In this document: positions 12,701-25,670 of the stretch, one piece after another
Layout of the letters: each line of letters opens with the position of its first letter
Numbering within the stretch: the first letter of the stretch is position 1
From: Todiramphus chloris collaris
Taxonomy: Eukaryota > Chordata > Aves > Coraciiformes > Alcedinidae
Reading direction: 5' to 3'
Assembly (NCBI GenBank): GCA_025345505.1
Contig: JANVCC010000030.1
Location: forward strand, 15,073,065 to 15,137,064
DNA: 64,000 nucleotides
Position numbers and translations under genes: made by a program
Notes under the pieces: model-generated
What the model saw: the letters and a program-made list of their open reading frames with translations, nothing else
Databases searched by the model: none
What the model was told of the DNA's origin: nothing

Positions 12701-15520
12701 CACTGTGAGAGATGGAAAAGACCTGCCATTGCAGTGCAGTGAGGACACTTTACCTCTTGAACCGGTGGTTGTAACTGATGATCCACTTTTGTTTGCTGTA
12801 AGTTGGCCTTAGTTGAGACAGGATGAAATGATCAATATATCTTCTGTTCAGGATTATTCTTTGGGGAGTACCAGATCTGCTGTTTTGACTGGTTAATTTT
12901 ATAAGTCTGATGGTTTGAATTTTCCACAATGTCACCAACAGCTGAATTCTCTGATTTCTTCCAACACAAGGCCAGTTGTGTTATTGCCTAGCTTCTTCAG
13001 GAGCTGGTTTTCTCTCTTTTTAATTTGTCCGTTTTTAATAACAAAGTAATAGTTTTAAGTCAACTGAACTTGCTTTTTTGTTTCTCCCTGTCCCTGAACA
13101 CAGAGAAACAACAGAAGGAAGCTTTTGTCTTCCCTGTGTGTTTCAACTCATCTTGTGATGATGTTTTGGGTTACCTCTGCTGAGTTATGCCTAATGGAAG
13201 GGTTTATTTCCAATTACAGCTCCATTTCCTGTGAGACAAGAGCCTCACTAATTCTGTGAGGAAGACATGGCGTCTGCAACACGAAAGCTGTGGATGTGGG
13301 ATGTAACAGGGTGTAAACCATGTGCTTTGCACTTTCTTTCCTCTGGAAGATGTTGGCTATAACTAATGGAGAAACTACTTATTTCATTATCATGAAGGGC
13401 TGCATAAAAGTGGGTGTTGCCTGGCTCAAGGCAAGTTTTAAATTCTATTTACAAAATGTTCCCACTGAAAAAAAAAAAAATCTGGAAACGCTTCAGAAAG
13501 GAGCTTTTGCACCGATGGATTTGCACTAGACCCTGTTAAGCCCTGTTATTTTTCTGGCACTGCCTTCAACGCCTCTTGAGAATGTGCAGAGTAGGCAATA
13601 AAATGAATGCAACTCTCCTAAAGCGAGGTTGCATAAATCATCAGAAAGCAGAGGAGCTTCTCTTATACCAAGAGCAACACTCCATCCTCCCCAGCAAAGA
13701 AGAGAGCTCAAGCTCTTTGTGCCACTTGGCCTGGATTAGCGTCAAGTCACTTTTGGTATCAAGTGGAATTAAGAGGAAAATAATTTCTCTCTGAGGGTGT
13801 TGAGGTTCATATTTTTTTTTCCATTTGCACACGTTCTCTAGATTATCTGCTGTCTCAGTGCCATGATTGCCTTGCAATCCGTTGGCAACTAACCAAGACC
13901 ATGATCTTCAGAGTAATACATGAGTTTAGCCATGGTTAAGTGTGTTGGTGGATCTCTCCAAGAGAATAAACTTGCTGTTCTTCAAAAAACTTCCTGGTTT
14001 GTTTTGGTTTCTTCAGTTACAGTATTAGTTGATTTCTGAGAAATCTTCCAATCTTTAGTCTCCCAAAAGGAGCTTCCCGTTAGAGCTTTGTTGTGCTGGG
14101 AAAAGATGCTGTAACTGTCAAAAGGATTAAAGGGCAGCTTTTCAGTAGGGGCAAACCATGGAATAAAGCCTTAGTAGAGCAGCCCAGGACAAGTAAGTTT
14201 GCAGTTGTGATTTGTCTGCAAGCTACTGAGAAGGAAGTGAAATGTAAAGGTGAACCTATTTCTTATGAACAGCCTGGCTCTTGCGGCAGTCCCAACTCTC
14301 TTAAGAAGAGCCTACGAGAGGCTTTCCAGGTTTAGTTTAGCTGCTTGCAATTACCTTGAGGAAGGAGCAAACAGAGCAGGGTTAGATTTAATATGTTTGG
14401 GGTTTTATTTCTGTAATATGTCTGATATCAGGAGCAAAAATCAGTAAGAAATGACAGTTCAGGAAGTCTCAGATAAGGCACATGAAAGCTTTAGTTCCTT
14501 GGCATTGGCAAAGTAAACTTAAAGCCTCTCTGGGAAGTTGAGTATAAACTTGATGATTGTGTTTGAAATTACTGACCGTTGTTATGAGCTCCACACACAA
14601 GCAATAAAAACGTGGGATGTACATTTTTGTTTCAGTTTTGTTTCTTCTTTCAAAATTTGTACTAGGTTTGAGTGATTTGGGAGTTGATCCAAGAGCACTC
14701 AATGATACCTTGTAGCTTTGCAAATCCCCTACCACTGCTGTTTCACCTGGAGCCTTTATGGTAAAACTAAAGGAGCAGTGTTTTAACCAGGATGTGCATG
14801 TTAGTATCTGGAAGAGATGGCTCCAGGTGTGATGTATTTCTGGGCTTGTGTTCAGTTATCTACTCTGCTTGGAAGGGGACCCAAGTGGCAAGGCTGAGCG
14901 TGCTTGAAAATTAATGCATTGATTGGAGCCCAGCAGCCTCTTGGGATCAACTCCAGAGTTTGGATCCGGATTAAACTTCCCCCCAAGGACTTTGGGAAGT
15001 GGTATACAAGGGGACCTGGTGAAATTTGAGATGAGTCCAACTTCCTCAAGATGGCAAGATGATGAATGCTTTTACCAAGGGCAAGAGAATGGGAGGAAAC
15101 GCCCAGTTTAGGGAGGGAAGGGGAAATATTTTATGGTGGGGTAGTGTCTGGGAATGAAAGGGATGGATTGTGTCTCGGCAGATATGAATCTCAGTTTTAA
15201 TCCACATCTAGGAAGTAAATAAAGAATCTTGCCGACTTCTGGGAACGAGGAGAGGGAAGGAGGTGCAGCACTGGGCTTTTCGGCTGTGCTGCTGAGGCAG
15301 AAATCCCTGTGTTGCAGAGCTGCTGCCCAGCTGCGTCAGGGATCTGATGCGCAGGGCTGGGGCGGGATGCCTCCGGAGTGGAGATGAGCAGAACAATAGG
15401 AATAGGTGGATGCGCTCTCTTGGCGTGTAGCTCTAGAGCGCTTGAGCGTGCTGCCAACAAAAATGTCAAGTCAGCAAGTGGACCTCTCTGCTGCACGGGA
15501 AATGACTTATTTGAGCATTT

Positions 15521-15589
15521 TGCTTGGGTTTTTGGTTTTGGTGGGGTTTTTTTGGTGGTTTGGTTTTTTGGTGTTGTTTTTTTTTTTTT
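15521..15589 (+). repeat. T/G low-complexity tract
   Basis: Alternating runs of T and G; low complexity only. Confidence 0.9.
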
Positions 15590-16648
15590 ATGATGTCCTT
15601 GTGCATCACATAGTACTCTTTGGGGGTGTGAGTGATCAGAGAAAAGACTAAAATTCTGACTGACTGCCCTGTAAGATTTGGATTCTGCAGATTTGAGTTG
15701 TCTCTGAGATTCTCAATAGCCTCTCCAAGCCTTTATTGTGACTTCTCACTGCTGCAGTTTTACCCTATGTTTTATCCATAGGATATGAATTGATTACCTC
15801 AGGAGCACTGGTGACTGAGTAGGACTAAACAGATGAGAGAATTTCCCTCCACCATCTTTAAGCAACAGATGAGTGTGCAAAAAGTTCTTAAAAGGGAAAC
15901 TAGAGCATACACTGGCGAGGTGTGATCTAATATTTTACAAACAGGAAACTACTATTTGAATATTAAAGTGGAAAAGCTGTCGAGATGAGCCCCTGTCAGT
16001 GCACTGTGCTGTGAATCTGAAAGGAATTGTGAATGTTCAGGTTGGAGAGGTAGGGAGTTCAACTTGGTATTAGATGGAAATTAGTAGGTAGGTTGTTACT
16101 CAGAAAATCTGGAAGAACCCCTTTCTGTCTGTGGCTATCCAAATCACATGCAGTCAGGGTAACTGTGGTGGTAAATGGCTAGAAATTCCTTGCAGTTAAC
16201 TTAGCAAACTTTCTTATTGCAAGAAGAAACCACTAAAATTAAGGAAAAACTGAGCAGAAAATGCACCTTTTCTGTTCATGTGAGCGATTCCACATCCAGC
16301 AATGAATCTACCAACTGCTCAGTTTGGATAGTAGAAAGGTCTGTCCAGCTGAGTACCTCAAATGTAGATCTTTGAAGCTGTGCTTCACATAAGTGATGAC
16401 GGGACTGTGTCTCTTACTTTTTGCTGAAGTCAGCGGTATTGAAGAGGGAGGGATGTACTAAAGGGTAGGTTTGGTTGTGCTATTAAATGTTGGTGGGCCC
16501 GTACGAGGAGCTCTGTGGAAATCCTGGGTGTGCAGAGTATGTGATGATGACATTTAACTGATTGGGGAAAATATTCTTGATGACTGTAAGGCTGATGAGG
16601 CGAAGTCAGCGTGGAGGAAGCACTGCTTTTGCATGCTCTTTCTGTCCA

Positions 16649-16672
16649 TATATATATAAATATATATACACA
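16649..16672. repeat. (AT)n simple repeat
   Basis: AT dinucleotide repeat with one interruption, grading into a short CA stretch. Confidence 0.9.
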
Positions 16673-18035
16673 CCCACAGCTTCTTCTCTCAGAGACCAGC
16701 TTTTGGGTCTGGTGTAGGCACAGCCTGGCATCTTTGGAAAACACCACGTATAACTCCTGCTTGTATCTTGGCAGCAGGTTGCAGCAGTGATGGGGAGCTG
16801 TGTTTCTGACGTGTACCACAGAGAGTGGTTAGGGGTGGTCTTCCAGTCTTGTGCATGCGGCTGTACTGAACCCCAACAGATCCCTGGGTGCAGGCAACAC
16901 CAGCTTGATGCAGGTCAGGAGCTGCTTTAATATACCAAACAAAGTGTTGGAAGGCAGAGCCCTGCCTCCTTTTGTTCTCTGCAGTCAGGGCATAATCAGA
17001 ATTTAGCAGTCAGTCCTCTTGACTCCCCACTCAATCTTGAAAGCTGCTCAGTCTGCTGTTTAGTGTCTTGGGCTTTTGAGAACATCATCCAGGAGTTTTC
17101 TCACCTGATTTTTGACAGATGAAATGGCCAAATACAATAGAAAAATCCAGTAGATCTCCCTTTTGATCTATAGGGACTCTCGTGCTGCAGTGTAACCTTT
17201 TTCCTTTGCTTGCTCTAACTTGTTTTAATTTGCCCTTTGCCCTCCTATAACTCTTCTTATGAATTCTTATATTCCGTAGCTGCACTATGCTTCAAAGAGT
17301 GGGTGTGGGGGGTGGGTTTATGTGTGTGGCTGCTTTTTTTTTTTTCTTCTGCTTTTGTGTGTGTGTGTTTAGCTGATTGACTTATTTAACTTGCAGATGA
17401 TTTGAATTTCTTGTTCTGACTAAAATGCTACCCAACTAGAGTATTTTACCTTGGTGTCTAAAACCCAGCATGTTCTAATTTTTTTGAGAGAATGATGAAT
17501 TTTGGAGCTAACTTCAATGCTTTGCGCTATTCCGACCCTGATTACTGGGTTGTCCTTGTGCCCTATGGCCATACTTTGGTGGTTACAGTGTCTGCAGCCT
17601 TTCACTGTGGATGACACACAGATACTCTGTCCAGACTAATGCTGCCCTCTCAACACAATAAAATGCTGCATGTCTGAAATGACTGATAACCATCCATGGT
17701 TACCATCCAGTAAAGAGTTCAAGAAACAAGCAGCTTTAGTCAACTGCTAGAGTTTTCTTCTCCGGTCTCAGCTTCTTCTCCCCACCTACCCCTTTGTTTC
17801 AATTGGTTCCTCTTATATTTAAAGATTTTTTTTTTTTATATTTTATTTTTTTATCTAGCTTTTCAACACTGCTGTACAAAGCACATGGGATTTCCTGGCT
17901 AAGCTGTGATCTTACAGTTCTCAGCCACTGAAATAAGGCAAAAATGCCTTACTGAAATCTTGCGCTCTCTTTCTGCCTTTCCTGATGTAGGTCTTTGTCT
18001 TCGGTTATGTTTACATCTCTTGGGAGTGTGTGTGT

Positions 18036-18056
18036 GGGGCGGGGGGGGGGGGGGGG
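18036..18056 (+). repeat. Poly(G) run following a short TG repeat
   Basis: Four G, one C, then 16 uninterrupted G (18041-18056). Likely to form a G-quadruplex and prone to sequencing error. Confidence 0.9.
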
Positions 18057-18986
18057 TTGCCTTTCCAAATTGTTTGTACTTTATGGCTCTTCAGATCTTT
18101 GTTGACATTGTAGTGTCCAGCTGGTAATAGAACATGGGAAACTCTTGGCTTCCAAGGAAACTGAATATTGGGGTTATTAATCAATTTGCTTTAGGATCAT
18201 GGAGTTCTGATGTCTCATGATTTCTTGCATCAGGAAGATGTGATATTGTATGATTGATTTATTTTTTTTCTTATGTTTTCCAACTGCATGTCAGATACAT
18301 TGCTGTGCACAAGCTCAGAGTAACGTGGTGACTGTTTGTGTGCAGGGTTTTAAAGTGTCTGAATTTTCAGAATAACTAAGCATACCCTAGATACTCTAAT
18401 GAAAGCCTGCATAAAATGGTCTGACTTCCAGAACTGAAGTTCTATTCTGTTCAAGGAGAACTTTTTTTCAGGAGCCCAGTTCCGATTTTTATTTTTTAAT
18501 CCCCCCTGCCCTCCTTCATTAAAAGTCTAAAATACAGCTAAAGGGAAGCCAGTGATAGTCTTTTTATATGCCTTGGAATATGCTTAGAAATGCTTATACA
18601 ATGTCGCATGTCTAGCCTTAGTATTTGTGTGAAGTGGGATGCGCTGTCATTCTGCTAATCCTCGAATTAGACAAGCTCTTTTCCGTGAACCTGATGGCAG
18701 GTGGTACAAGTCAGGAATTACAGGCATTCCTGCTTTGGGCTGTGCTTGTGTTAAAAGGCACACGGCTTCTGGCTGAAAAATAGTTCTTGCTGAGTTAAAT
18801 GAATTAACCAAGGGGCAAAACTCAGTTTAGCTAAAAGGGAAAACAATTACATCTGGGGGGAATGAGAACTCCAAATCTTACAGTCTTTATAGGCTGACAG
18901 AAATTTGCTCTTACACTCTTTTCAGGAGTTTGTCTTATTCTCTGAGACTACAAATAGCTGCATATGTGGACTTTAACTCAAACAAG

Positions 18987-19045
18987 AAGCTGTGCTGAGT
19001 ATGGCTCTTAAAGCTGTGCTGAGTATGGCTCTTAAAACTGTGCTG
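18987..19045 (+). repeat. 24-base tandem duplication
   Basis: The unit AAGCTGTGCTGAGTATGGCT plus CTTA occurs twice without change (18987-19010 and 19011-19034) and a third partial copy follows with one substitution. The identity of the two copies suggests a recent event. Confidence 0.95.
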
Positions 19046-19375
19046 CTTGTTTAAACCTAAAGAGTATAGATGTGGCATGACATGCAAACTGGAATAGCTA
19101 ATCCCAGTGAAAATCACCCAGGCTTTCCTCCCTCCTCCTAGTATACAAACCATAGCGTTTTTCAAGTGTGTTTGTGAATTACTGATCAGCACTGATTTGT
19201 CTTGTTTAGCACATGTAGTGTGTTGTCTCCCAAGCTGGCTCTGGCTGAAGGGCTGATTGGTGATTACTGGAAGGAAAGAGGTGCTGTGTTAAGTAGGTAG
19301 AGCAGGCAATCTTTTAAGCTTGCATGTCTGAACTTTACACATGATGGCATGATTTCAGTCGGTCACTTAACGTGG

Positions 19376-19430
19376 GGTTTGGTTTGTGGTTTTTTGTTTG
19401 TTTGGTTGTTTTGGTTTTGGTTTTTTTTTC
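19376..19430 (+). repeat. T/G low-complexity tract
   Basis: Mixed runs of T and G. Confidence 0.85.
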
Positions 19431-19579
19431 CCCTTCTTCCCAGATGGATGAAATAAAGGACTCTTCTTTTTGTTGTGCTTTATGTGTTTGGGTAGTGTTG
19501 GAAGCTGTTTAGGCAACTTGCTGGGGTTATCTTACTACTAAACATGAAATATCTGTGTAGAACAATTGTGGGAAAAATA

Positions 19580-19614
19580 CATATATATATATACACACAT
19601 ATATACGCACACAA
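19580..19614. repeat. (AT)n/(CA)n simple repeat
   Basis: AT repeat followed by CACACA and a second AT block. Confidence 0.9.
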
Positions 19615-21773
19615 ACTCCCCCAAGGATGCTCACCCCCTGTTTAGAAGAAGAATATTTTTTCTTTGTTGTTCTTGATTTTTAGGTTCTTTAAATTACTGT
19701 TGTCATGCTTATTGCATAGCCTGGTAGATCTCAGAGATCCCCTTCTAAATGATAGGGGGGACAGCAGGGAGAAATATTTGTGTTCCTGCTTGCAGACGGG
19801 ATTGAGCTGAGGAGATGTTAAATGTTTGGTTATACTGCAGCAGGTCTGATAGCCGGAACAGGAGTTACTGACTTCAGGGCCTCTTCTAGTCATGCCAGGA
19901 ACCTGTAATGCTACTGGGATGTGAAATAGTCTCCTCTTTCCCTGGAAAAAGCAATGACCCTACAGTAAGATTACTCAAATCAAATTGATTTCTTACAGTG
20001 AGAAAAGGCAGGACACATGGTAATTAGAGTTTAGGAGCTATAGTACCTGTGAACCTATCTTGGTAATTGTTGATATCTTTGGTTCAACCAAAGTTATTTG
20101 CTCCCTTGCTCTTCACACGGAGCATATAGCGAACATTATCATTTCACCTGTGGGCTTCCGAGTGTTTGGTGTATTCAGCTGGGGAAAAGCCTCTTTAAAA
20201 CAGACCTTTGGGACTTGTTTCCATTTTAGACATAGAGCTGGAGGGAGTGCAGAGGCTGGGAGACCTGCTTCTGGAATCCTGGCTTTTTGTGGGGATCTGG
20301 GCCGGAGCTGCTGTTGAAATGACTGTACCCATCTGCCCCCCATGACTTGGAGGGGAGTGGAGCAACATCCAAACTGAGCTTGTTCCTCCTGAAAGGAGTG
20401 CAGTCCAGATGTACATGAGCTGAGTGGAAAGTCTGACGCATAAAGAAGCTTTTCGGTCTCTCCCTCCTTTTTTTTTTTTTTTAATGAGAAAAGAGGCTAG
20501 AGATGCAAACTAAATCACACCTTTCATTGCGATGAGTGAGTTAGATATCTTTCAGCTTCAGCCCTGATCTTAGCTGAAGGGTATGGGTGGAGCCCTTTAT
20601 TTCTTGGCACTTCTTTGTAATGGCAGAAGCGGTGCGCCTACATCGGGTATTGTATCAGCTGCCTCCTGAGCCACTGGCAAAGCTGCACAGTCTTGCAGTC
20701 AGCAATATCTTGATTAATAATTATGATAGAAGCACTTGTGTTGAGCTCAAGCACTTCCAACTACTAAAATCCTCTGCTGGGAAGGTTTGAAAAACTAGGT
20801 TCATTTGCATCTTTCTTGGTACACTTGAGGTGTCTGTGTTCCGATTTGGATAGGCGTTGAGCACTCTGGAAAACATTTATCCTGCTGCTCTTAAGAGAGC
20901 TGTTCTTGAGTGGGAATCTGAATCTTTACCTTGTTCAGCGCTGAAATATTGCTGTAAGCTGCTTCATACTAGTCGTGCAACTTTGTTAGCTCTGCTGCCA
21001 CCGGTTGTGGTGCAGTTAAGGGCAAAGCACAGAATTAGCAAAGTACCTTGCAAAATCTTGTTGCTAACAACTATGGTAGTTTATTAGTTTCATCATCTTG
21101 TGTCTTTGGAGAGTAAGCACTAGTGGTGGCGCTTTGCAAGGCTTTCTGTGCAGCTGGATAATGCTCTTGAGCTGCATAGATCCAGCAGTGAAAAGAACAG
21201 TTTTGTTGGTACGTGCACACAACATAGATGCCTGTTCTTTTGGAGATACGGAGGATTTTGATGGGGCTGGAGGCATCTAGGTGTTCCACACCTGAGGGTG
21301 GTAACTTTTCCTTTATTTTCTCAAGTGGGGAAACTCTCAAAATGTTTTCCAAAAAGTTGATAACTGAGTAGTTAATAGCTGGAGCTGTGTATTTTAGGGG
21401 ATTTTTGGTGTGGAAGTCCCCTTGAGAACTTTTCTTTGCTTACATTACTTCCCTCATACCTTCATACGTAGGGGTCTCTTCGCAGATTTATCTCAATCTT
21501 CTCAATTAACACCATGGACTTAAAAGTGAGCTGTGGCTGAAGAACAGGGAGTTGGTTTTCTTGTGGCAGAGCAGGATAAGAAGGACCCCAGTTTGGGTGG
21601 GTTGGGGACTCTTCCCCAGCACATCAGCTCTGCTTCGAGATGGAGCCATTTGCATTGCCCTCTTGTGGCAAGTGCCCTGGAGCTGCTGGGGTCAGGAGCC
21701 TTTCTGCCTTACCCTGCCCATAGCATTCGTTAGGGAGATCTGTCCTCCTAGCAGAACTGTGATTATACAATTC

Positions 21774-21932
21774 TTTGGTTTTTCTCCTTGTTTTGTTGGG
21801 GGTTTTTTGTTTGGGTTTTTTGGTTTTTTTTTTTGTTTGTTTGGTTTGGGTTTTGGGTTTTTTTTGTTGTTGTTGTTTTTGGGGTTTTTTGTGTGTGTGT
21901 TTTTTTTGGGTTTTTTTTTTTCAATTCAGCAG
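21774..21932 (+). repeat. Long T/G low-complexity tract
   Basis: About 160 bases made almost only of T and G, with several GGG and GGGGG groups and a GTGTGTGTG stretch. It accounts for the phenylalanine/leucine/glycine-rich ORFs there, which are not genes. Confidence 0.9.
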
Positions 21933-22419
21933 CCTCTCCGGTGAAACCATGGCTCTCCTGATCTGGAAGTGTGAGTTCGTGTGAAAATCTAAAAGTGAAG
22001 CTTGTGAGATGTAGGAAGCGAAACTGATAGTTTGAGATGCGTTATTGAAACGATGTTCCAAAATACATAGTTTAAGATTTAATTGTGGCTCTCTGATTAT
22101 TTGCAGTTAAACTTACCTGAAGGTTTTGGGTTTTTTTTTTTTTTTGTTTGTTGGGTTTTTTAACGTTTCGGTGAATATTAATAGTTTCTGAAACTTGGAG
22201 GGAACAAAATGGAGAACAAAGGCAGTGAAAATTAGATAATCCGTTCTTTCAGCTTTACATGTGTGTCTCTTCTTTCCACCAAATAGCTTTCTCCTCCTTG
22301 CCAGGAATCGGTGGTGGGGCTACATCCTGCAGTTGTTCAGAACAACAAAAGACGAGCATGTGCTAAATTCTGGGCTACCAACCTGGCAAGAATTAATTCC
22401 TGGATGAAACCCCGTCGAG

Positions 22420-22760
22420 TTTCTTTCTGCCCATGGTGGAAGGAGACCTTGCGTGTGCAAACATCCCACCCCCCGGGAGGGACCGTGCCTCGCAGCCGTG
22501 CCCGCAGCCCCTCGCTCTCTTTGTTCTCGCCATCCAGCCCGGCTGGGAGGAAGGGGTTTTATTGCAGCGGAGGCTGAATTCCTGCGTGCGCCTTCCCCGG
22601 AGCCTGCTGCCCCTCTAATTGTTGTGTTGTCAGAAGGCGTGTGCCTCCCGAAGCCTTATCTGATTCCTCCAAAAGCCTTGCAAGCAATTCAGATGTTGAC
22701 CCCTTGAGCGCAAACAACTCTCCGCCTGCCTCGGGGCGTAGCTGCGAGAGGAGGTTCAGT
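22420..22760. other. GC-rich, moderately CpG-containing block
   Basis: About 340 bases of GC-rich sequence with scattered CpGs inside an otherwise AT-richer intron. Open frames of 60-90 codons here reflect composition. Possibly regulatory; no motif decides. Confidence 0.35.
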
Positions 22761-23391
22761 ACTCGTGTGTGTGCGAAGCTGGCGGGTGGCTTTGTCACCA
22801 GGGATGGAACGCTTGCCTGGGGAGGGGAGCGAGGGGCCATGGAAGGTGAAAGGCTGGTGGGACTCTGGAGGGGGAGGAAGGGGAGTCCAACAGCTGCTTG
22901 TGTCAGCACGAGGATAAGTGCAAGGAGATTAATAGTTATTTAAAGAGCAAACGGGGACATGGCATTCGGCTGTGGCATGTGAGTGTATAAATGTGGTGGA
23001 ATGGCTGCTCCGCTGGTCACATTTAGACAGATGGTCCCTGGACTGAAAGGAATGAAAAAGATCTTTGATTCTCTTAAGGATATCTGAAATTTTAATGGGG
23101 CATTCTTTTTTTTTTTTTTTAAGTTGACTTCCAGGCAGCACCTTTGGTGTTTCCAGAATCTGCTGTCTTGTTAACACGGACTGCCCACATGGCAATCTCT
23201 CTCCATTGTCTTAAGTAGCCTGGGATTAGAGGGAATAGTTTTTCAGTGAAAGCTGAAACACTATTGTTTTGCTGTCTGTGTCTGAGCTGGTTTAGGACAC
23301 TGTTTTTGTTGCAGCCTCTTTTCATCATTTGCTGGTTTAGGGAGTGTGTCTGATGCTAATCTCCATGAGAAATGAAACAACTGAAGGACCC

Positions 23392-23411
23392 TTTTTTTTT
23401 TTTTTTTTTTT
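23392..23411 (+). repeat. Poly(T) run, 20 bases
   Basis: Uninterrupted T run. Confidence 0.95.
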
Positions 23412-23789
23412 GAGAGGTCTTCAGACTTTAGGATATTCTGGGACAGGAGGACAAGGAGCTTTGGTTTTTTTTTATTAAATACAAAATTAAGAAGCAGGAA
23501 AAAGTTCCTGGTGTAGTTCATCAGCATTCTGGCTCTTTCCATTACAGAATTAGCCTCAAGGCAAAACACGTACCAAAAGTCCGTTAAATAGGCCTTGGTT
23601 GGCTGAATAGCCCGTGGGAGATGAGACATAACTGTCATCTGCATTGCCAAATCTGTGATCTCCTTCTGGAGAAGAACCACAGTCTGGATCGCTTTCCTCT
23701 GCGTCAGCTCTTTAGCGTGCTTTGAGTCCAATCGCAGACACTTGCTTTCCCACCTAACAGGGGTGCTGGGCATCTATAACATCCCTGCT

Positions 23790-23878
23790 GCTATAGATGA
23801 GGAAACTGAGGCAGGGAGGGCAAATGACTAACCTGAGGCGACATGAAGAGTCACTTTTTCACCCAGGATTAGGACTCA
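23790..23878 (+). mobile_element. MIR-like SINE relic
   Basis: Contains the core word ATAGATGAGGAAACTGAGGC followed by MIR-like order: AAATGACTAACCTGAGG then CACCCAGGATTAGGACTC. MIR elements are ancient and shared by amniotes. Old and fragmentary. Confidence 0.6.
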
Positions 23879-24014
23879 ATATATAATTGCTTTTATTACT
23901 CTGCTGCCTGAAGGCCTCAGACAAAACATAGGGCCATTAAGTGGAGCACTTTTTACATAGTGAGGAGCAGCCCTTGCCCTGCAGAACCTTGCTGCCTGAA
24001 GTAGGCTGAGGGTG

Positions 24015-24095
24015 GAGGGGGAGGTGAGGTGGCTTGCCCAAGGACAGAGTGTGTCTCTTGCAGAGCAAGGGAGGGAACCAGCTCTCGCTTCTCTC
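24015..24095 (+). mobile_element. Possible second MIR-like relic
   Basis: GAGGTGGCTTGCCCAAGGAC matches the MIR-type segment following the GAAACTGAGG core, and a GGGAACCAGCTCTCGC-like stretch follows. It lies just 3' of the first relic and might be part of a related insertion. Weak. Confidence 0.4.
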
Positions 24096-25251
24096 TGCAG
24101 ACTATCCCAGCTCCCAAAATGAAGTCCCCTGTCCCCTTCACAAGACCTTTTCCTTCCCAGCACAGCTCACAGTAGCAAGATGATCCATCTGAGTTTTTAA
24201 TTAAAACACCATAAAATATCATCCTCTTCCAGTGAATTGGACAGAAACTGAAGGTTTAAATGTGGTTTAAATTTCTCTACTTCCTTCTCTTCTCTTCTGG
24301 AAGAACAGTTGAGAGTTTGGGCATAAGGAGGGCACTTCATCTTGGCAAATGGACAAGCCTGTTTACCTCCATGGCTGAGATGACTGGCGAAGCTGGGTGT
24401 TAAATGGCTTGTCCAAAGTCCCTGGGGAGCTCAGCAGATGGCTTGTGCCATTCTTTTTCAGGTCCTTGGAAAAGTGATGCTATGCTGCTCAAAGCTTCAG
24501 TGGGGCTGGAGAGATTCCCAATACTGGGAAAGCTTTTTATGGGTCTTACAGTTGATGCTCTGACCCAAGGAGCCTTTGTTGTTTGGCAACAACAGAGTTG
24601 TCCTGGAAAAGGTGTAACTGTTGGAAAGAGGAGGGAAGCCAGGAGCAGGCTGGCTGAAATACTGAGAGATACAGGAGCGTGATGGCTCTGGGTGGGGTTG
24701 ACGGTACAAGATGTGAAGGGACGTGAGATGCTTGGACACTTGGACAAAGGAAGAGCCTGAGTCCCTTCTGCCACATCAGCAGCTAACAGCTGAACCAGGT
24801 GTGTTTATTGTTGCATGTTCCTGATATATCCCAGCACTCTTGGAGATGGATACCATAAACCTTTTGGATGCTGCTCTTCCGAAGCTGGCCACAAACAATG
24901 CCCTTTTTGACACAAACAGGAGTGAGACTGTGCCTGGCTGTGTTCTGCTCACTTGCTGCCCTGTCTCTGTGGTCAGTGCCAGGTCCTTTAGAGGATTAAA
25001 AGAGCGGGGTAGTTGTGTAACTCTCTTTCCCCAGAGTAATTTCCTAGCTTCCAACTTTTTTGTGGTTCAGAATTTTAAAATCGGATACAATTGCCATGAT
25101 AGATTTTTCTCCAGCAGAACTCATCTGATGTCTTTTTGAACATATGGAGGCTTTTAGCATCCACAGCATTTTGTGACCAGAAAAATCCATGTTTATTTTT
25201 AGGCTTTGTGAAGAACAACTCTGCGTGTGTTTAAAGCAAAATCCTGCTCAA

Positions 25252-25670
25252 GATCATAGAATCGTAGAATTCTTTAGGTTACAAGAGACCTTTTAAGATC
25301 ATTGAGTCTGCCTATATAATGTTTTCTTGTTCCCTAACTCCTCTATTAAGAAAGCATGAAAATTGATTTTCTATTTGTTGTTTTTCTCATATTGTTTAGA
25401 AATTCATCCTCTTCTGTCGTAGAAGTTCAGCCTCGCTCATTCTTTTCAGGCTGAAAAGTCACCATCTCCTGTAGTACAGGAAGGCATTGAAATGGCTTGT
25501 TTATTTTTGACACTTTTCTTGCTTTCTCATCTCCGAGGATGACCAGGGCTACACGTAAAATTTAGGGTATTAAGCATGTGATTTTTATTTTTGAAATTTT
25601 TTTTTTCCTGATAACCTCTCCCTAGTTTAACCTTTGCCTTTCTGCACTCCATTCTCTATCTTTTCTTTTT
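25252..25670 (-). mobile_element. CR1 LINE fragment, diverged, minus strand
   Basis: The clearest part is 25252-25310, where ATCATAGAATCGTAGAATTC is followed by a CR1-like TTTAGGTTACAAGAGACCTT and AAGATCATTGAGTC. This is the reverse complement of the avian CR1 3' end with its ATTCTATG terminal repeats. Similarity seems to continue weakly to about 25670 (TTCAGGCTGAAAAG near 25447; GATGACCAGGGCTACACG near 25538). CR1 3' ends truncated at the 5' side are the commonest transposon in birds. The far boundary is uncertain. No reverse transcriptase ORF remains. Confidence 0.8.

Noticed and set aside
21552-21984. Hydrophobic Phe/Leu/Gly-rich ORFs that resemble membrane proteins
   Set aside because: They are translations of the T/G low-complexity tract.
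23261-23773. 170-codon minus-strand ORF
   Set aside because: Includes a lysine run that is only the complement of a poly(T) tract and has no domain; chance ORF.
24400-24455. AATGGCTTGTCCAAAGTCCC resembling a MIR segment
   Set aside because: Only one short word matches and no core is seen; too weak to list.
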